Assembly: GCF_025398735.1 (NCBI RefSeq) | Contig: NZ_CP104694.1 | Location: 2,381,001-2,445,000, forward strand | DNA: 64,000 nucleotides | Source: Tahibacter amnicola | GTDB taxonomy: Bacteria; Pseudomonadota; Gammaproteobacteria; Xanthomonadales; Rhodanobacteraceae | Direction of reading: 5' to 3' | In this document: in pieces, positions 33,962 through 42,857 of the stretch | How the letters are laid out: each line of letters begins with the position of its first letter | Numbering within the stretch: the stretch's first letter is position 1 | The notes under the pieces: generated by a model | Databases searched by the model: none | Seen by the model: only the letters and a program-made list of their open reading frames with translations | What the model was told of the DNA's origin: nothing | Translations under genes and position numbers: made by a program

Positions 33962-34509
33962 TCGGCAAACCTTGCACGGATCTTCGCGAACGCGTAACGC
34001 AGGCGCGATTTCACCGTTTCTTGTCCGGCTCCCGTGACGTGCGCGATCTCGTCCAGTCCCATGCCGTTCTCCATGCGCAGTACAAAAGCCAGCCGTTGTT
34101 CATCCGGCAACTCTTCCAGCGCCAGCTGGAGCCGGCGCCGCTGCTCGAACTCGGACAGGACGCGCTCGGGTTGCTCGGATTCGGGAGCGTCGAGCAGGCG
34201 GAATACCTGCTCGGTCTCCTCTTCGCCTGCCTGCGGACGGTGGCGCCGCAGCAGGTCGATGGCCAGGTTGTGCGCGATCTGCAGCAGCCAGGTGGTGAAT
34301 TTCGCCTCCGGCCGGTAGCGCTCGCGCGCAGCAATCACGCGGCTCCAGGTTTCCTGAAACAGCTCGTCGGCGCTGGCGCGGTCGCGGCAGTTGCGCAGCA
34401 GAAAGCGGTACAGTGTACCGCGATGGCGCGCATACAATGCCTCGAACGCGGGCACGTCGCCGTGCCCGTACGCCAGCATCAGTTCTTCGTCCGTACACTC
34501 CTCCCTCAT
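33958..34509 (-). CDS. ECF-type RNA polymerase sigma factor
   Basis: This 183-residue sigma factor has region 2 at about residues 20-90 (AFEALYARHRGTLYRFLLRN, DELFQETWSRVI, FTTWLLQIAHNLAIDLLRR) and region 4 at about 125-180 (LEELPDEQRLAFVLRMENGM, LDEIAHVTGAGQETVKSRLR). It recruits RNA polymerase to a small regulon. The downstream membrane protein gene overlaps its end by four bases and has the layout of an anti-sigma factor, which would hold it inactive until a signal arrives. The start at 34509 has a purine-rich GGAG site (ATGAGGGAGGAGTG just around it), so a start nearby is also possible. Confidence 0.92.
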   Translation of the reverse strand: MREECTDEELMLAYGHGDVPAFEALYARHRGTLYRFLLRNCRDRASADELFQETWSRVIAARERYRPEAKFTTWLLQIAHNLAIDLLRRHRPQAGEEETEQVFRLLDAPESEQPERVLSEFEQRRRLQLALEELPDEQRLAFVLRMENGMGLDEIAHVTGAGQETVKSRLRYAFAKIRARFAE

Positions 34510-34718
34510 CCGGTCAGGTTAAGCGATCGTCAAGCTGGCGTCACCGGGGCACAGGGTCTGCAACGCGCGCTGGTGCGATCGGGGGTTAATCACTGCCTCT
34601 GAACGAACCGGCCTGATACTCTGGCCTGACCGGCGCCTATGGGTGGGCTGGCGCCGGCGGTGGCGATCGCCAGGCGGTGATGCGCCTTCTGTCATGAATC
34701 TCGCAAAGGATGCCGATC

Positions 34719-35168
34719 ATGAACCCCAGCGAAAAATCCACATCGCCTGCCAATGGCGAAGAACTGCCCGTCGAACCCGTGCGGCGCAGCCAGCAGGGCG
34801 GTGACGCGGACCTGCCCGGTGATGGTCCCGATGCCGCAAAGGCCGCTCACGAACTCAAGGACGCCCTGGGCCGAGCCTGGTCCGAGGCGCGCGATACCGT
34901 CGGCAGCCTGCGCGGGACCCTCGGCAAGGGGGCACGCAATGTGGGCCGCGATACGCGCGAGGCGGCGACCGAGGCACGCGAGACATTGTCCGGCGCGGCA
35001 TCGGAATTTGGCCAGCTGGGCGAGGAAGTCGCCGATGACGCACTTGAGCTGGCGCGCGCCGTCGGACTTGGTGTTTCGCGCTACGTGCGGCGTCACCCGC
35101 TGCAATCGATCGTGGTGGCGGCCGCTGCCGGGGCCCTGATCGGACGGTTGTTGCGCGGACGCCATTGA
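34719..35168 (+). CDS. DUF883 / YqjD-like membrane-anchored protein
   Basis: This 149-residue protein has a long amphipathic helical middle (ELKDALGRAWSEARDTVGSL, ETLSGAASEFGQLGEEVADD) and a C-terminal membrane anchor with RRHPLQSIVVAAAAGALIGR, the ElaB/YqjD hallmark. E. coli YqjD binds ribosomes at the membrane in stationary phase; that is known for the family and only inferred here. The start at 34719 follows AAAGGA by eight bases; an ATG at 34710 is less well placed. It leads an operon with YqjE-like, YqjK-like and permease genes. Confidence 0.82.
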   Translation: MNPSEKSTSPANGEELPVEPVRRSQQGGDADLPGDGPDAAKAAHELKDALGRAWSEARDTVGSLRGTLGKGARNVGRDTREAATEARETLSGAASEFGQLGEEVADDALELARAVGLGVSRYVRRHPLQSIVVAAAAGALIGRLLRGRH

Positions 35169-35608
35169 CCGTGGCGTCGTCAGAGGAGGGTGCAACGGAG
35201 CCGCTGCGCCGGCGCCGGCGTGGCGCGCTCATGCGCTGGGTACGCCTGCTGGGCATGGCAGGCGATGTGCTCGAGGCCCTCGCCGGCCTGCTGCGCGCGG
35301 AAACACGACTGGCGAAGTCGGCAGTTCCTCACGCGGTCATCGGTGCGGGCGCGGTCCTGGTGCTGAGCATCCTTTTAATCAGTTGCGGGTGGCTGGGGCT
35401 GCTGCTGTGGCTCTACCAGCTGACGGGCTCGGTCGGTCTGGCGTTGATGTGGCTGTCGATCGCCAGTGCCGTGCTGCTTGGTCTTGCCGTCTGGCGACTG
35501 GTGCGCGCCCTGCGCGCCTTGAGCTTCCCGGAGACTCGCACGCGCATTCATGCGTGGCTGGAGCGGAGTGATCACCATGGCGTGGACGCTGACGACTCAA
35601 CGCAGTGA
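35165..35608 (+). CDS. YqjE-like membrane protein (phage holin superfamily III)
   Basis: This 147-residue protein has two membrane helices (about residues 60-80 and 86-110: VLVLSILLISCGWLGLLLWL, SVGLALMWLSIASAVLLGLA). The preceding amphipathic helix (GDVLEALAGLLRAETRLAK) is typical of YqjE proteins. The start is either TTG at 35165, overlapping the upstream stop, or GTG at 35171. It is the second gene of a four-gene operon. The family is named for similarity to holins, but chromosomal yqjE is not a lysis gene. Confidence 0.75.
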   Translation: MTVASSEEGATEPLRRRRRGALMRWVRLLGMAGDVLEALAGLLRAETRLAKSAVPHAVIGAGAVLVLSILLISCGWLGLLLWLYQLTGSVGLALMWLSIASAVLLGLAVWRLVRALRALSFPETRTRIHAWLERSDHHGVDADDSTQ

Positions 35609-35846
35609 AGTGGCGCAGGCGGCTGCCCACCTGGATGTGCTGCTGGCGCAGGCCAATGACGAATCGCAGCGCGCGGCGCGGACCGCGCACGCGCTGCCGC
35701 CGACGCTGCTGATCGGTGGCGCCTTGGCAGCAGGCTTTCTGATCGTGGTATTCCCCAAGCGGTGGCGGAAGGCAGTGCTCATGGGGTTAGGTCAGTACCT
35801 GTTCCGGCGGGGGCTCAAGGCGATCCGCTCAAGGCGACCCGAATGA
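35577..35846 (+). CDS. YqjK-like small membrane protein
   Basis: This 89-residue protein begins with a helical part (VAQAAAHLDVLLAQANDES) followed by one membrane helix (LPPTLLIGGALAAGFLIVVF) and a basic end. It resembles YqjK-type partners of YqjD and YqjE. The start at 35577 lies inside the end of the yqjE-like gene (overlap 32 bases) and has GGAG upstream. Its stop overlaps the start of the permease gene by four bases (ATGA). Confidence 0.7.
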   Translation: MAWTLTTQRSEVAQAAAHLDVLLAQANDESQRAARTAHALPPTLLIGGALAAGFLIVVFPKRWRKAVLMGLGQYLFRRGLKAIRSRRPE

Positions 35847-36967
35847 ACGGGCCGCGCTGGTGGCAGTGGCAGTGGATCGAGCATGAGTCGTCGTCGGACG
35901 CGACGATGAGCGAGGTCGAGCGCCTGGGCCGGCGCCAGCAGCGCAACGTTGCGTCCCTGCGTTTCGCTGCGATCTGGCTGACCCTGCTCGCCACGCTGTT
36001 CACCATGTTCGTCGCGCGGACGTTGCTGGTGCCGATACTGTTTTCTGTATTTGTTGCATTGTCGATCAATCCCATCGTTTCGAGTCTGTCGCGGCGCTGG
36101 TTTCCACGCGCGCTGGTGGCCGCGCTGGTGATGCTGGGCGGACTGTGCATCGTGGCGCTGGTGGTCACCTGGGTGGCATCGCCGGCCTACCGGTGGGTCG
36201 AGCGGGCGCCCGAGGCGGTGCGCGCGTTGGCGCCGAAAATGCGCGCATTCACCGAGCAGATCGACGCCGCCGCGCGTGCCACGCAGTCGCTGGTGACGAC
36301 CAGCAAGGATGTGACGACGGAAGGACCGCCCGTGCTGTTCGACGTCTGGGCGACGGTCGCTATCGCCCCCAAGGTCGTGCTGGCGATTTTCAGCGTCGTC
36401 CTGCTGGTGTACTTTTTCCTGGTTTACGGGGAGTCCCTGCTGCGCCGCACGGTGGAGATTTCGCCGTCGCTGACACAGAAGCGCAACGCGGTCGACATCG
36501 TCCGCGTGATGCAGCACGAGATGTCGCGCTATCTGTTCACGACCACGGCGATCAATGCCGGTGTCGGCATCGGGGCCGCCAGCATCGCCACCATGACCGG
36601 CATCCCCGATCCGTTGCTGTGGGGCGTGCTGGCCATGGTGCTCAACTTCATCCCATACATCGGCCCGTTGTCGATGACCGGGTTGTTCGTGATCCTGGGC
36701 CTGTTGACCTATACCCGGCTGGGGGCCGCACTGATGCCCGCGGTGCTGTTTGCGGTGATGGTCATCATCGAAGGGCAGTTCATCACGCCGATGATCCTGG
36801 GCCGCCGCATGGCCATCAATCCGGTCGCCATCTTGTTATGGCTGATGATTCTTGGCTGGTTGTGGGGGGCAATTGGCATCGTCATTGCCGTGCCGTGCCT
36901 CGTCGCGATCAAGATCGTGTGCGAGCGCATCGAAGGCTGGCACTGGTTCTCACGGCTGATCGGCTGA
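35843..36967 (+). CDS. AI-2E-family (PerM/UPF0118) transporter
   Basis: This 374-residue inner-membrane protein has about eight hydrophobic segments. Family traits are FSVFVALSINPIVSSLSRR, VLLVYFFLVYGESLLRR, and the C-terminal block GVLAMVLNFIPYIGPLSM with EGQFITPMILGRRMAINPV. Members include putative AI-2 exporters and Na+/H+ antiporters, so the substrate is uncertain. It is the last gene of the yqjD-yqjE-yqjK-like operon, coupled by a four-base overlap, an arrangement that links it with envelope stress proteins. Confidence 0.88.
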   Translation: MNGPRWWQWQWIEHESSSDATMSEVERLGRRQQRNVASLRFAAIWLTLLATLFTMFVARTLLVPILFSVFVALSINPIVSSLSRRWFPRALVAALVMLGGLCIVALVVTWVASPAYRWVERAPEAVRALAPKMRAFTEQIDAAARATQSLVTTSKDVTTEGPPVLFDVWATVAIAPKVVLAIFSVVLLVYFFLVYGESLLRRTVEISPSLTQKRNAVDIVRVMQHEMSRYLFTTTAINAGVGIGAASIATMTGIPDPLLWGVLAMVLNFIPYIGPLSMTGLFVILGLLTYTRLGAALMPAVLFAVMVIIEGQFITPMILGRRMAINPVAILLWLMILGWLWGAIGIVIAVPCLVAIKIVCERIEGWHWFSRLIG

Positions 36968-37046
36968 GCGGGCTTTTCCGCCGCTGATGAGAGGCGGGAC
37001 GGCGTGCTACCATGCCACGTTCATTTGGCCGTCCAAACGGTGCGCA

Positions 37047-38192
37047 ATGCAGATTGAAACCAAGCTGCCGAAGGTCGGCACGACGATTTTCACGGTCATG
37101 AGCCAGCTGGCCGTGCAGCACAACGCGGTCAACCTGGGGCAGGGGTTCCCCGACTTCGACGGCCCGCAGAGCCTGCGCGATGCCCTGGCCGAGGCGATGA
37201 ATTCGGGCAGGAACCAGTACGCGCCGATGACCGGCATCCCGAAGCTGCGCGAGCAGATCGCCCAGAAGACCGAGCGTCTGTACGGCCGCAAGGTGAATGC
37301 GGATACCGACATCACAGTGACTTCCGGCGCGACCGAGGCGATCTTCGCCGCCGTGGCGGCCGTGGTGCGGCCTGGCGACGAGGTGATCGTCCTGGATCCC
37401 TGCTACGACTGCTACGAGCCGGCGATCGACCTGGTCGGCGGTCGTGCCGTCCATGTGCCCTTGTCGCTGCCGGATTTCTCGGTCGACTGGCAGCGCGTCA
37501 AGGACGCCATCACGCCGCGGACGCGGATGATCATGGTCAACAGTCCGCACAACCCCTCGGGGGCCGTGTTCAGTGCGCAGGACCTCGACACCCTGGCCGC
37601 GCTGACACGTGACACGGAAATCCTGGTTCTGTCCGACGAAGTCTACGAGCACATCATTTTCGACGGATTGCCGCACCAGAGCGTGCTGCGCCATGCGGAA
37701 CTGGCCGACCGCAGCTTCGTGGTCAGTTCCTTTGGCAAGACCTACCACTGCACCGGCTGGAAGGTGGGTTATTGCGTGGCGCCGCGCACCTTGAGTGCGG
37801 AGTTCCGCAAAGTTCACCAGTATCTGACGTTCTGCACCTTCAGTCCGGCCCAGTGGGCGTTTGCGCACGTGCTGGAACACGATCCGCAGCACTACCTGGA
37901 CCTGCCGGCGTTCTACCAGGAAAAACGCGACCACTTCCGCGACCTGCTGCAGGGCTCGCGCTTCCAGTTGTTGCCCGTACGGGGTGCCTATTTCCAGCTG
38001 GTGGACTATTCCGCCATCAGCGACAAGGACGACCTCAACTTCTGCGAATGGCTGGTACGCGAGGCAGGAGTGGCCGCCATTCCCGTGTCGGCGTTCTACG
38101 AGACGGCGCCGGCGGCGAAAATCATCCGTTTCTGCTTTGCCAAGAACGACAAGACCCTTGCCGACGCCGCCGAACGCCTGCGGGCGTTGTGA
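37047..38192 (+). CDS. ybdL: Methionine/KMTB aminotransferase (YbdL-like)
   Basis: This 381-residue class I aminotransferase is PLP dependent. Motifs are NLGQGFPDFDGP at the N-terminus, VTSGATEAIFAA (cofactor phosphate region), NSPHNPSGAVF, VLSDEVYEHIIF and the Schiff-base lysine in VSSFGKTYHCTGWKVGY. It is close to E. coli YbdL, which prefers methionine and aromatic acids and can use glutamine as donor. The omega-amidase gene 36 bases downstream removes the alpha-ketoglutaramate by-product, so the two together fit the last step of methionine salvage. Confidence 0.9.
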   Translation: MQIETKLPKVGTTIFTVMSQLAVQHNAVNLGQGFPDFDGPQSLRDALAEAMNSGRNQYAPMTGIPKLREQIAQKTERLYGRKVNADTDITVTSGATEAIFAAVAAVVRPGDEVIVLDPCYDCYEPAIDLVGGRAVHVPLSLPDFSVDWQRVKDAITPRTRMIMVNSPHNPSGAVFSAQDLDTLAALTRDTEILVLSDEVYEHIIFDGLPHQSVLRHAELADRSFVVSSFGKTYHCTGWKVGYCVAPRTLSAEFRKVHQYLTFCTFSPAQWAFAHVLEHDPQHYLDLPAFYQEKRDHFRDLLQGSRFQLLPVRGAYFQLVDYSAISDKDDLNFCEWLVREAGVAAIPVSAFYETAPAAKIIRFCFAKNDKTLADAAERLRAL

Positions 38193-38228
38193 CGTCCGCT
38201 TTTAATGCACAAAGGAAATAAAGCTGAC

Positions 38229-39044
38229 ATGGCACTTCCGACGCAATCACTGCGGGTTTCGCTGGTGCAGGGTGATACGCGCTGGCATGACGCGGCGGCC
38301 AATCGCGCGTACTACGGCGAAAAGATTCGTGCGCTGAAAGGCCAGACTGACCTGATCGTCCTGCCTGAGACGTTCACCAGTGGATTCACCAACGAAACCC
38401 TTGGCAACGCCGAGGGCATGGACGGCGAAAGCCTTCGCTGGCTGGCGGGGGTCGCAGCGGAAGTCGGGGCCGTGATCACCGGCAGCCTGGTGATCCGTGC
38501 GGAAGACCGCTGCGCCAATCGCCTCGTCTGGATGCGTCCGGACGGCAGCTTCGAAACGTACGACAAGCGGCACCTGTTTCGCATGGCAAATGAGCACCAG
38601 CGCTATGTCAGTGGCAAGGACCGCCTGATCGTCACGCTGAACGGCTGGCGCATCTGCCCTCTGATCTGCTACGACCTGCGTTTCCCGGTTTGGGCGCGCA
38701 ATCGCTACAACCGCACCGTGGCTGACCGGTTCGACTACGACGTTCTCATCTACGTGGCGAACTGGCCCAGCGCGCGGCGCTATCCCTGGCAGACGCTTCT
38801 GCGCGCGCGGGCGATGGAAAACCTGAGCTACTGCATCGGCGTCAATCGCGTGGGTACGGATGGCAACCAGCTGCACTACGCCGGTGATAGCGTGGCGCTG
38901 GATTTCCTGGGGCAGCCCATGGCGGAACTGGGCGCGGTGGACCTCACGGTTACTGTCACGCTCGATCCCGCAGCCCTGGCTGCCCACCGGGAGCGGTTCC
39001 CGGCATGGATGGATGCGGACGATTTCGCCCTGACCGCCGACTAG
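38229..39044 (+). CDS. yafV: Omega-amidase (YafV/NIT2-type nitrilase superfamily)
   Basis: This 271-residue carbon-nitrogen hydrolase has the Glu-Lys-Cys triad: Glu in IVLPETFTSGF, Lys in SFETYDKRHLF, and Cys in ICPLICYDLRFPVWARN. YafV-type features include WPSARRYPWQTLLRARAMEN. It should hydrolyse alpha-ketoglutaramate (and alpha-ketosuccinamate) to the dicarboxylate plus ammonia, pulling the transamination by the enzyme encoded just upstream. I chose ATG 38229 over 38205; AAAGGA lies between the two. Confidence 0.92.
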   Translation: MALPTQSLRVSLVQGDTRWHDAAANRAYYGEKIRALKGQTDLIVLPETFTSGFTNETLGNAEGMDGESLRWLAGVAAEVGAVITGSLVIRAEDRCANRLVWMRPDGSFETYDKRHLFRMANEHQRYVSGKDRLIVTLNGWRICPLICYDLRFPVWARNRYNRTVADRFDYDVLIYVANWPSARRYPWQTLLRARAMENLSYCIGVNRVGTDGNQLHYAGDSVALDFLGQPMAELGAVDLTVTVTLDPAALAAHRERFPAWMDADDFALTAD

Positions 39045-39103
39045 GAGCGCCTCGGCGCATCGTGCGCACTCGCACCGGCGCGAAGGTGATCCTGAAAATA
39101 CAG

Positions 39104-39160
39104 ACGGCGGGCCAAGGCCCGCCGTTTGCGTTATGGAATGCGAGGGCGTCCGTGCCCTCG
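39104..39160. terminator. Two hairpins between converging genes
   Basis: ACGGCGGGCC / GGCCCGCCGT (39104-39125) is a 10-bp stem after the omega-amidase gene. CGAGGGC / GCCCTCG (about 39141-39160) lies directly after the S8 protease stop. T-runs are short, so they are weak intrinsic terminators or barriers. Confidence 0.5.
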
Positions 39161-39170
39161 TCGATCTGCG

Positions 39171-42100
39171 TTACGGCGTCGATTCGAAGCCGTTCTTGAA
39201 GATCGCGTCGACCGGCGCCGTCGCGACCGGCGAGAGGCACCATTCCTGCACCACGCCGGTATCCTGATTGGCCAGGTCGGCCACGTTCAGGCGCCAGGTG
39301 CCAGCCAGTTCGCGGGCGTTGAAGGGCGCGAGCGGGTTGGACGCGCGCACGTCACCGCCGATGCCTGGCGAGGAGGCACGGCAGCTCATCGCCGATGCTG
39401 CGCCGTCGTTCCAGCGGACGTCCACGTCGGGGACCGAGCAGCCGGTGCCACCCATGCGATTGCCAAGGATCACGGTCGTGTTGGATGCCACGTGGGTCAA
39501 CGACACCGTGACGTCGCCGGGCCAGGTGTGGGACATCTTCAGCGACACGTCCAGGTCGGTCAGCGTGCCGGCATCCGCCACCACCAGGTCCGAGTTGACG
39601 CCGGTTGCGTTGTTATCCGGCACGGCCAGGTTCGGCGTGACGCAGATCAGGTTGGCGGTGGTGAACGTCGACACCGGCGACTGCGTGCCCGCACCGCAGG
39701 TGTTGTCCGCACGAACGCGCCAGTGGTAGGCCGTGTTCGGCAGCAACGCGGTGCCCAGGGTGAGCTGTGTGCCGCTGACTGTTTCCGAGGCGACGATGTC
39801 CGTGAAGGCGGCATCCTTTGCGATCTGCACGAAATAGGTCTTGGCCTGGGGTACGGCATTCCACTGGAGGGTAGGCTTCAGTGTGACGCCCAGCTGGTTG
39901 TTGGTCGGCGCGACGAGCACGCCGGCCGCCGGAGGCGCCGTGTACAACTGCACGTCCAGCGACTGGGTCTGCGGGCCACTGGTGGAGGTGGCATTGACGT
40001 TGAAGGTATACGCGCCGGCGGCGAGCGAACCCGTACCGGTCAGGGTTGCCGTGGCAGTGTTGCCCGGCGTCACCGTGGTCGGCGTCACCGTTGCCGTAGC
40101 ACCGGCCGGCACGTTGGCTGTCGTCAGCTCGACCGGATCGGAGTAGCCGAGCACCGACGAGACATCGAGGGTGAAGCTGGCATCCGACGGGGCGCAGATC
40201 TCGCGGCTGGACGGCGTGGCCTGGAGGCCGAACATCGGCGTCACGGCGCAGTTGTCGCAAACCAGGGCAAAATCCTGGTCCGTGGCATCGCCGCTGCCCG
40301 GGATGCCGTCGCCCGGCAGGTTGGTCGCATTCACGCGAATCGTGACGGCGCCGCCGGCGCCGGCCGGCAGGAACACGTTCTCGACGTTGTTCTTCGCGTC
40401 CGCCGTGCCGCCGGTGCTGGACACGCCGGCGGTCATCACGTTGCCCTTGTAGGTATTGCCGGCGTGGCTGACTTCCAGGTCCAGGTTGTTGACCAGGGCC
40501 GGGTTGGCGCCGACAGCGCCGGGCGCGTCGGTCCAGGCCAGGGTGATGCGCACCGGCTTGGAGGGATTGGCGACACCGACGGTCCATTGCTGGTTCTGGC
40601 CGGCGTCATCGAGCACGATGCTCTGGTCGACCGTGAACTGCTGCATGGTCGCATCGATGGTGTTGGCCAGATTCACGCGGCCCCAGCCTTCGTTGTTGTT
40701 CGGCACGTCAGCCGTGGCCATATCGATGGCACCGTTGACGAGCAGGGCCTTGGCCATCGCCGGGCTGGGCGTGGCGCCGGCGTGCTGGGCGCGCCACCAC
40801 TGCGTGATCAGCGCGATGGAACCCGACACATGCGGGGCGGCCATGCTGGTGCCGGAGCACAGTGCGTAGTGGGTGGCGGTGCCGGCGATTTCCGTACCGC
40901 AGAGCGAAGCACCGGCGCGGCGGCGGGCCGAGGCAATGCTCTCACCCGGTGCCGACACGTTCGGCAGGACGCGGCCGTCGACCGCGGGGCCGCGGCTGGA
41001 GAAGCCGGAGATCGCATTGATCGCGCCAGCGCGGAAGTTGGTGGAGCTGGCGACGATGATCGGATTCTTCGCTTCCTTGGGCGCCGTCAGCGTGGAAGCG
41101 CCCGGACCGGAGTTGCCCGCCGAGAACGCGATGATGTACGGCTGGTTGTTGGCGGCGTCGAAGTCGCCGTCGCGGATCATCATGTCAAAGGTGCGTTCAC
41201 TGGCCTGGTAGCCGTGCGCAGTACCTTCGCCGGTGGTCCAGCTGGCGTTGGTGCCGATGGCGTTACCGGCGAGGCCGAGCTTGGAGAGCTCCTGCCAGCC
41301 GTTGAGCGGCGGCCAGTTCTCACCCGTACAGATCGGATAGAGCGAGGTGCCCGGGGCCACGCCCAGGCCATAAAGGAAGCCGGCTGCATCGGCTTCGGCA
41401 CCAGGGCCGGTGCCATCGCCCAGGCCGACGCCCGCAATGATGCCGGCGACATGCGTGCCGTGACCACCGCCCTGCTCGTCGTCACCGTTCGGCGCCGCGC
41501 AACCGGGCATGCTGAAGCCGCCGACGATGCGCGGCGCGAGGTCGGGATGGCCCAGGTCGCTGCCGGTATCGGTGACCGCCCAGATCACGCCGGTGCCGTT
41601 GTAGGCGAAGGTCGTCAGCCACGGTGCATAGCCCAGCTGCGGTGCATTGGCGCCGTTGTAGTTGCCGGCGATGATCTGGTTCGACATTTCGTCGTCGAAC
41701 TGGATCGTGGGGCTGGCATAGCCCATCCACACGACCTGCGGCAGCTGCGCGATCTTTTCGAGCTGGCTGGCATCGACCTTGATCCAGGCGTCGAAGAAGG
41801 CCTTGTCCGGCTGTGCCGGCGCATGCGTGATCACGTGGGCGCCCAGGCCCTTGAGCTTGTCGATCAGGCCCTTGACGTTGCCGTCGTTGTAGAAGTGCAC
41901 GTCGACATTGCCGATCAGGCCGGTGCGGCCATGCAGGTCGCGGTTGATCTTGTAGTCGGCCAGGAAGCCGCCCTGCCAGCGCACGAAGGGCTGGCGCGCG
42001 GTTTCGGCGACGGAGTCCATGCGGCCCCAGACCAGGAAGGTGTCATTGGGGTAGTACTGCAGGACGCGCAGGCCCTGCTGCTCGATCGCTTCGCGCCACG

Positions 42101-42473
42101 CCTGCTTGGCCGGTCCGATGAACTGGACCAGGTGGAGCCCGGCGCCGTCGGCGGTCGTCGGGAAAGCGCCCTTGCGCGCCTGCTGGCCTTCGCGGATCGG
42201 ATCGAAGTTGACGTCGTTGAACCGGATGCGGCCGGCGTCGGCGATGACACTGGCAGCCGACGAGCGGGCCAGAAGCTTGTTTGCGTCCGAGCGCGAAAGT
42301 TCCAGAATGCGGAAATTGCCGTAATCGGTACTTTGCAGCGGCGAGATGCCGAGGGCTTCGGTGGCGATGGTGTCGCTGGCGTCCAGGCGGACGCGAACGG
42401 TGTCATCTGCGGCATGTCCGATGCCGGCGGTGCCCAGAAGGGCCGCCAGGGCCAGGTAAAGCGGCTTTCGCAT
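39171..42473 (-). CDS. Secreted S8 subtilisin-like protease with P domain and GFE tail
   Basis: This 1100-residue serine protease has a signal peptide (about 1-21, GTAGIGHAA) and a propeptide to about 250. The S8 domain carries Asp in WAVTDTGSDLGHPDL, His in GGGHGTHVAGI, the oxyanion Asn in AFSAGNSGPG and Ser in CSGTSMAAPHVSG. C-terminal regions include an Ig or fibronectin-like part, KTYFVQIAKDAAF, and a proprotein-convertase P domain (SLKMSHTWPGDVTVSLTH, GTWRLNVADL). The last residues are VDAIFKNGFESTP, similar to the tails of the two M28 peptidases. It is probably autoprocessed, then released or held at the surface. Confidence 0.93.
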   Translation of the reverse strand: MRKPLYLALAALLGTAGIGHAADDTVRVRLDASDTIATEALGISPLQSTDYGNFRILELSRSDANKLLARSSAASVIADAGRIRFNDVNFDPIREGQQARKGAFPTTADGAGLHLVQFIGPAKQAWREAIEQQGLRVLQYYPNDTFLVWGRMDSVAETARQPFVRWQGGFLADYKINRDLHGRTGLIGNVDVHFYNDGNVKGLIDKLKGLGAHVITHAPAQPDKAFFDAWIKVDASQLEKIAQLPQVVWMGYASPTIQFDDEMSNQIIAGNYNGANAPQLGYAPWLTTFAYNGTGVIWAVTDTGSDLGHPDLAPRIVGGFSMPGCAAPNGDDEQGGGHGTHVAGIIAGVGLGDGTGPGAEADAAGFLYGLGVAPGTSLYPICTGENWPPLNGWQELSKLGLAGNAIGTNASWTTGEGTAHGYQASERTFDMMIRDGDFDAANNQPYIIAFSAGNSGPGASTLTAPKEAKNPIIVASSTNFRAGAINAISGFSSRGPAVDGRVLPNVSAPGESIASARRRAGASLCGTEIAGTATHYALCSGTSMAAPHVSGSIALITQWWRAQHAGATPSPAMAKALLVNGAIDMATADVPNNNEGWGRVNLANTIDATMQQFTVDQSIVLDDAGQNQQWTVGVANPSKPVRITLAWTDAPGAVGANPALVNNLDLEVSHAGNTYKGNVMTAGVSSTGGTADAKNNVENVFLPAGAGGAVTIRVNATNLPGDGIPGSGDATDQDFALVCDNCAVTPMFGLQATPSSREICAPSDASFTLDVSSVLGYSDPVELTTANVPAGATATVTPTTVTPGNTATATLTGTGSLAAGAYTFNVNATSTSGPQTQSLDVQLYTAPPAAGVLVAPTNNQLGVTLKPTLQWNAVPQAKTYFVQIAKDAAFTDIVASETVSGTQLTLGTALLPNTAYHWRVRADNTCGAGTQSPVSTFTTANLICVTPNLAVPDNNATGVNSDLVVADAGTLTDLDVSLKMSHTWPGDVTVSLTHVASNTTVILGNRMGGTGCSVPDVDVRWNDGAASAMSCRASSPGIGGDVRASNPLAPFNARELAGTWRLNVADLANQDTGVVQEWCLSPVATAPVDAIFKNGFESTP

Positions 42474-42857
42474 GATCAATCCCCAAGTGAGACAGCTAAT
42501 CAAGTCGAGCACATGACGACGTCGTGGTGCGCGAGCACGCCACGGCGCGGTTCCAGACCGCCGGATTGGTCGAACGTGGGGGAGCGAGGGCACTACCTTG
42601 ATCGACGGATTCCGCTTCGATACACGCGCCGAGGCGCGTTCCCTGGTATCTGCACGTTAAGAACCCGAGAAATATAGGCGAAAGTGTGAAGTACGAAAAC
42701 GATTATCTGAAATTGTTCGTATTGCTGCATCGCAGCGAACATTTCAGGCGCAGCGCTCCAGTCATGGCTTCCAGGCGTGCTGGACAGCAACAATAGGGTG
42801 GGTGGTCCAGTGGAACCGGCCTGTCCTGTGCCACCGATGTTTACCGGTAACGGCGGG
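42474..42857. other. Intergenic region upstream of the S8 protease
   Basis: No gene is visible in these 384 bases. On the minus strand TATATT (42676-42671) could be a -10 box about 200 bases before the protease start, with a poor -35. GCTGC-ATC-GCAGC near 42725-42738 is a small hairpin. The LysR gene ends at 42858. Confidence 0.4.

Noticed and set aside
34661-34672. TGGCGATCGCCA palindrome containing GCGATCGC
   Set aside because: A single copy of a motif common in GC-rich DNA; no reason to call it a regulatory or HIP1-type element.
35165-35608. Phage holin as sign of a prophage
   Set aside because: The protein is of the chromosomal YqjE type in a conserved operon; no other phage gene, integrase or attachment site is visible.
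39126-42677. 1183-codon open frame opposite the S8 protease
   Set aside because: Antisense shadow with repetitive Arg/His/Gly composition and no domain; the protease on the other strand has all catalytic motifs.
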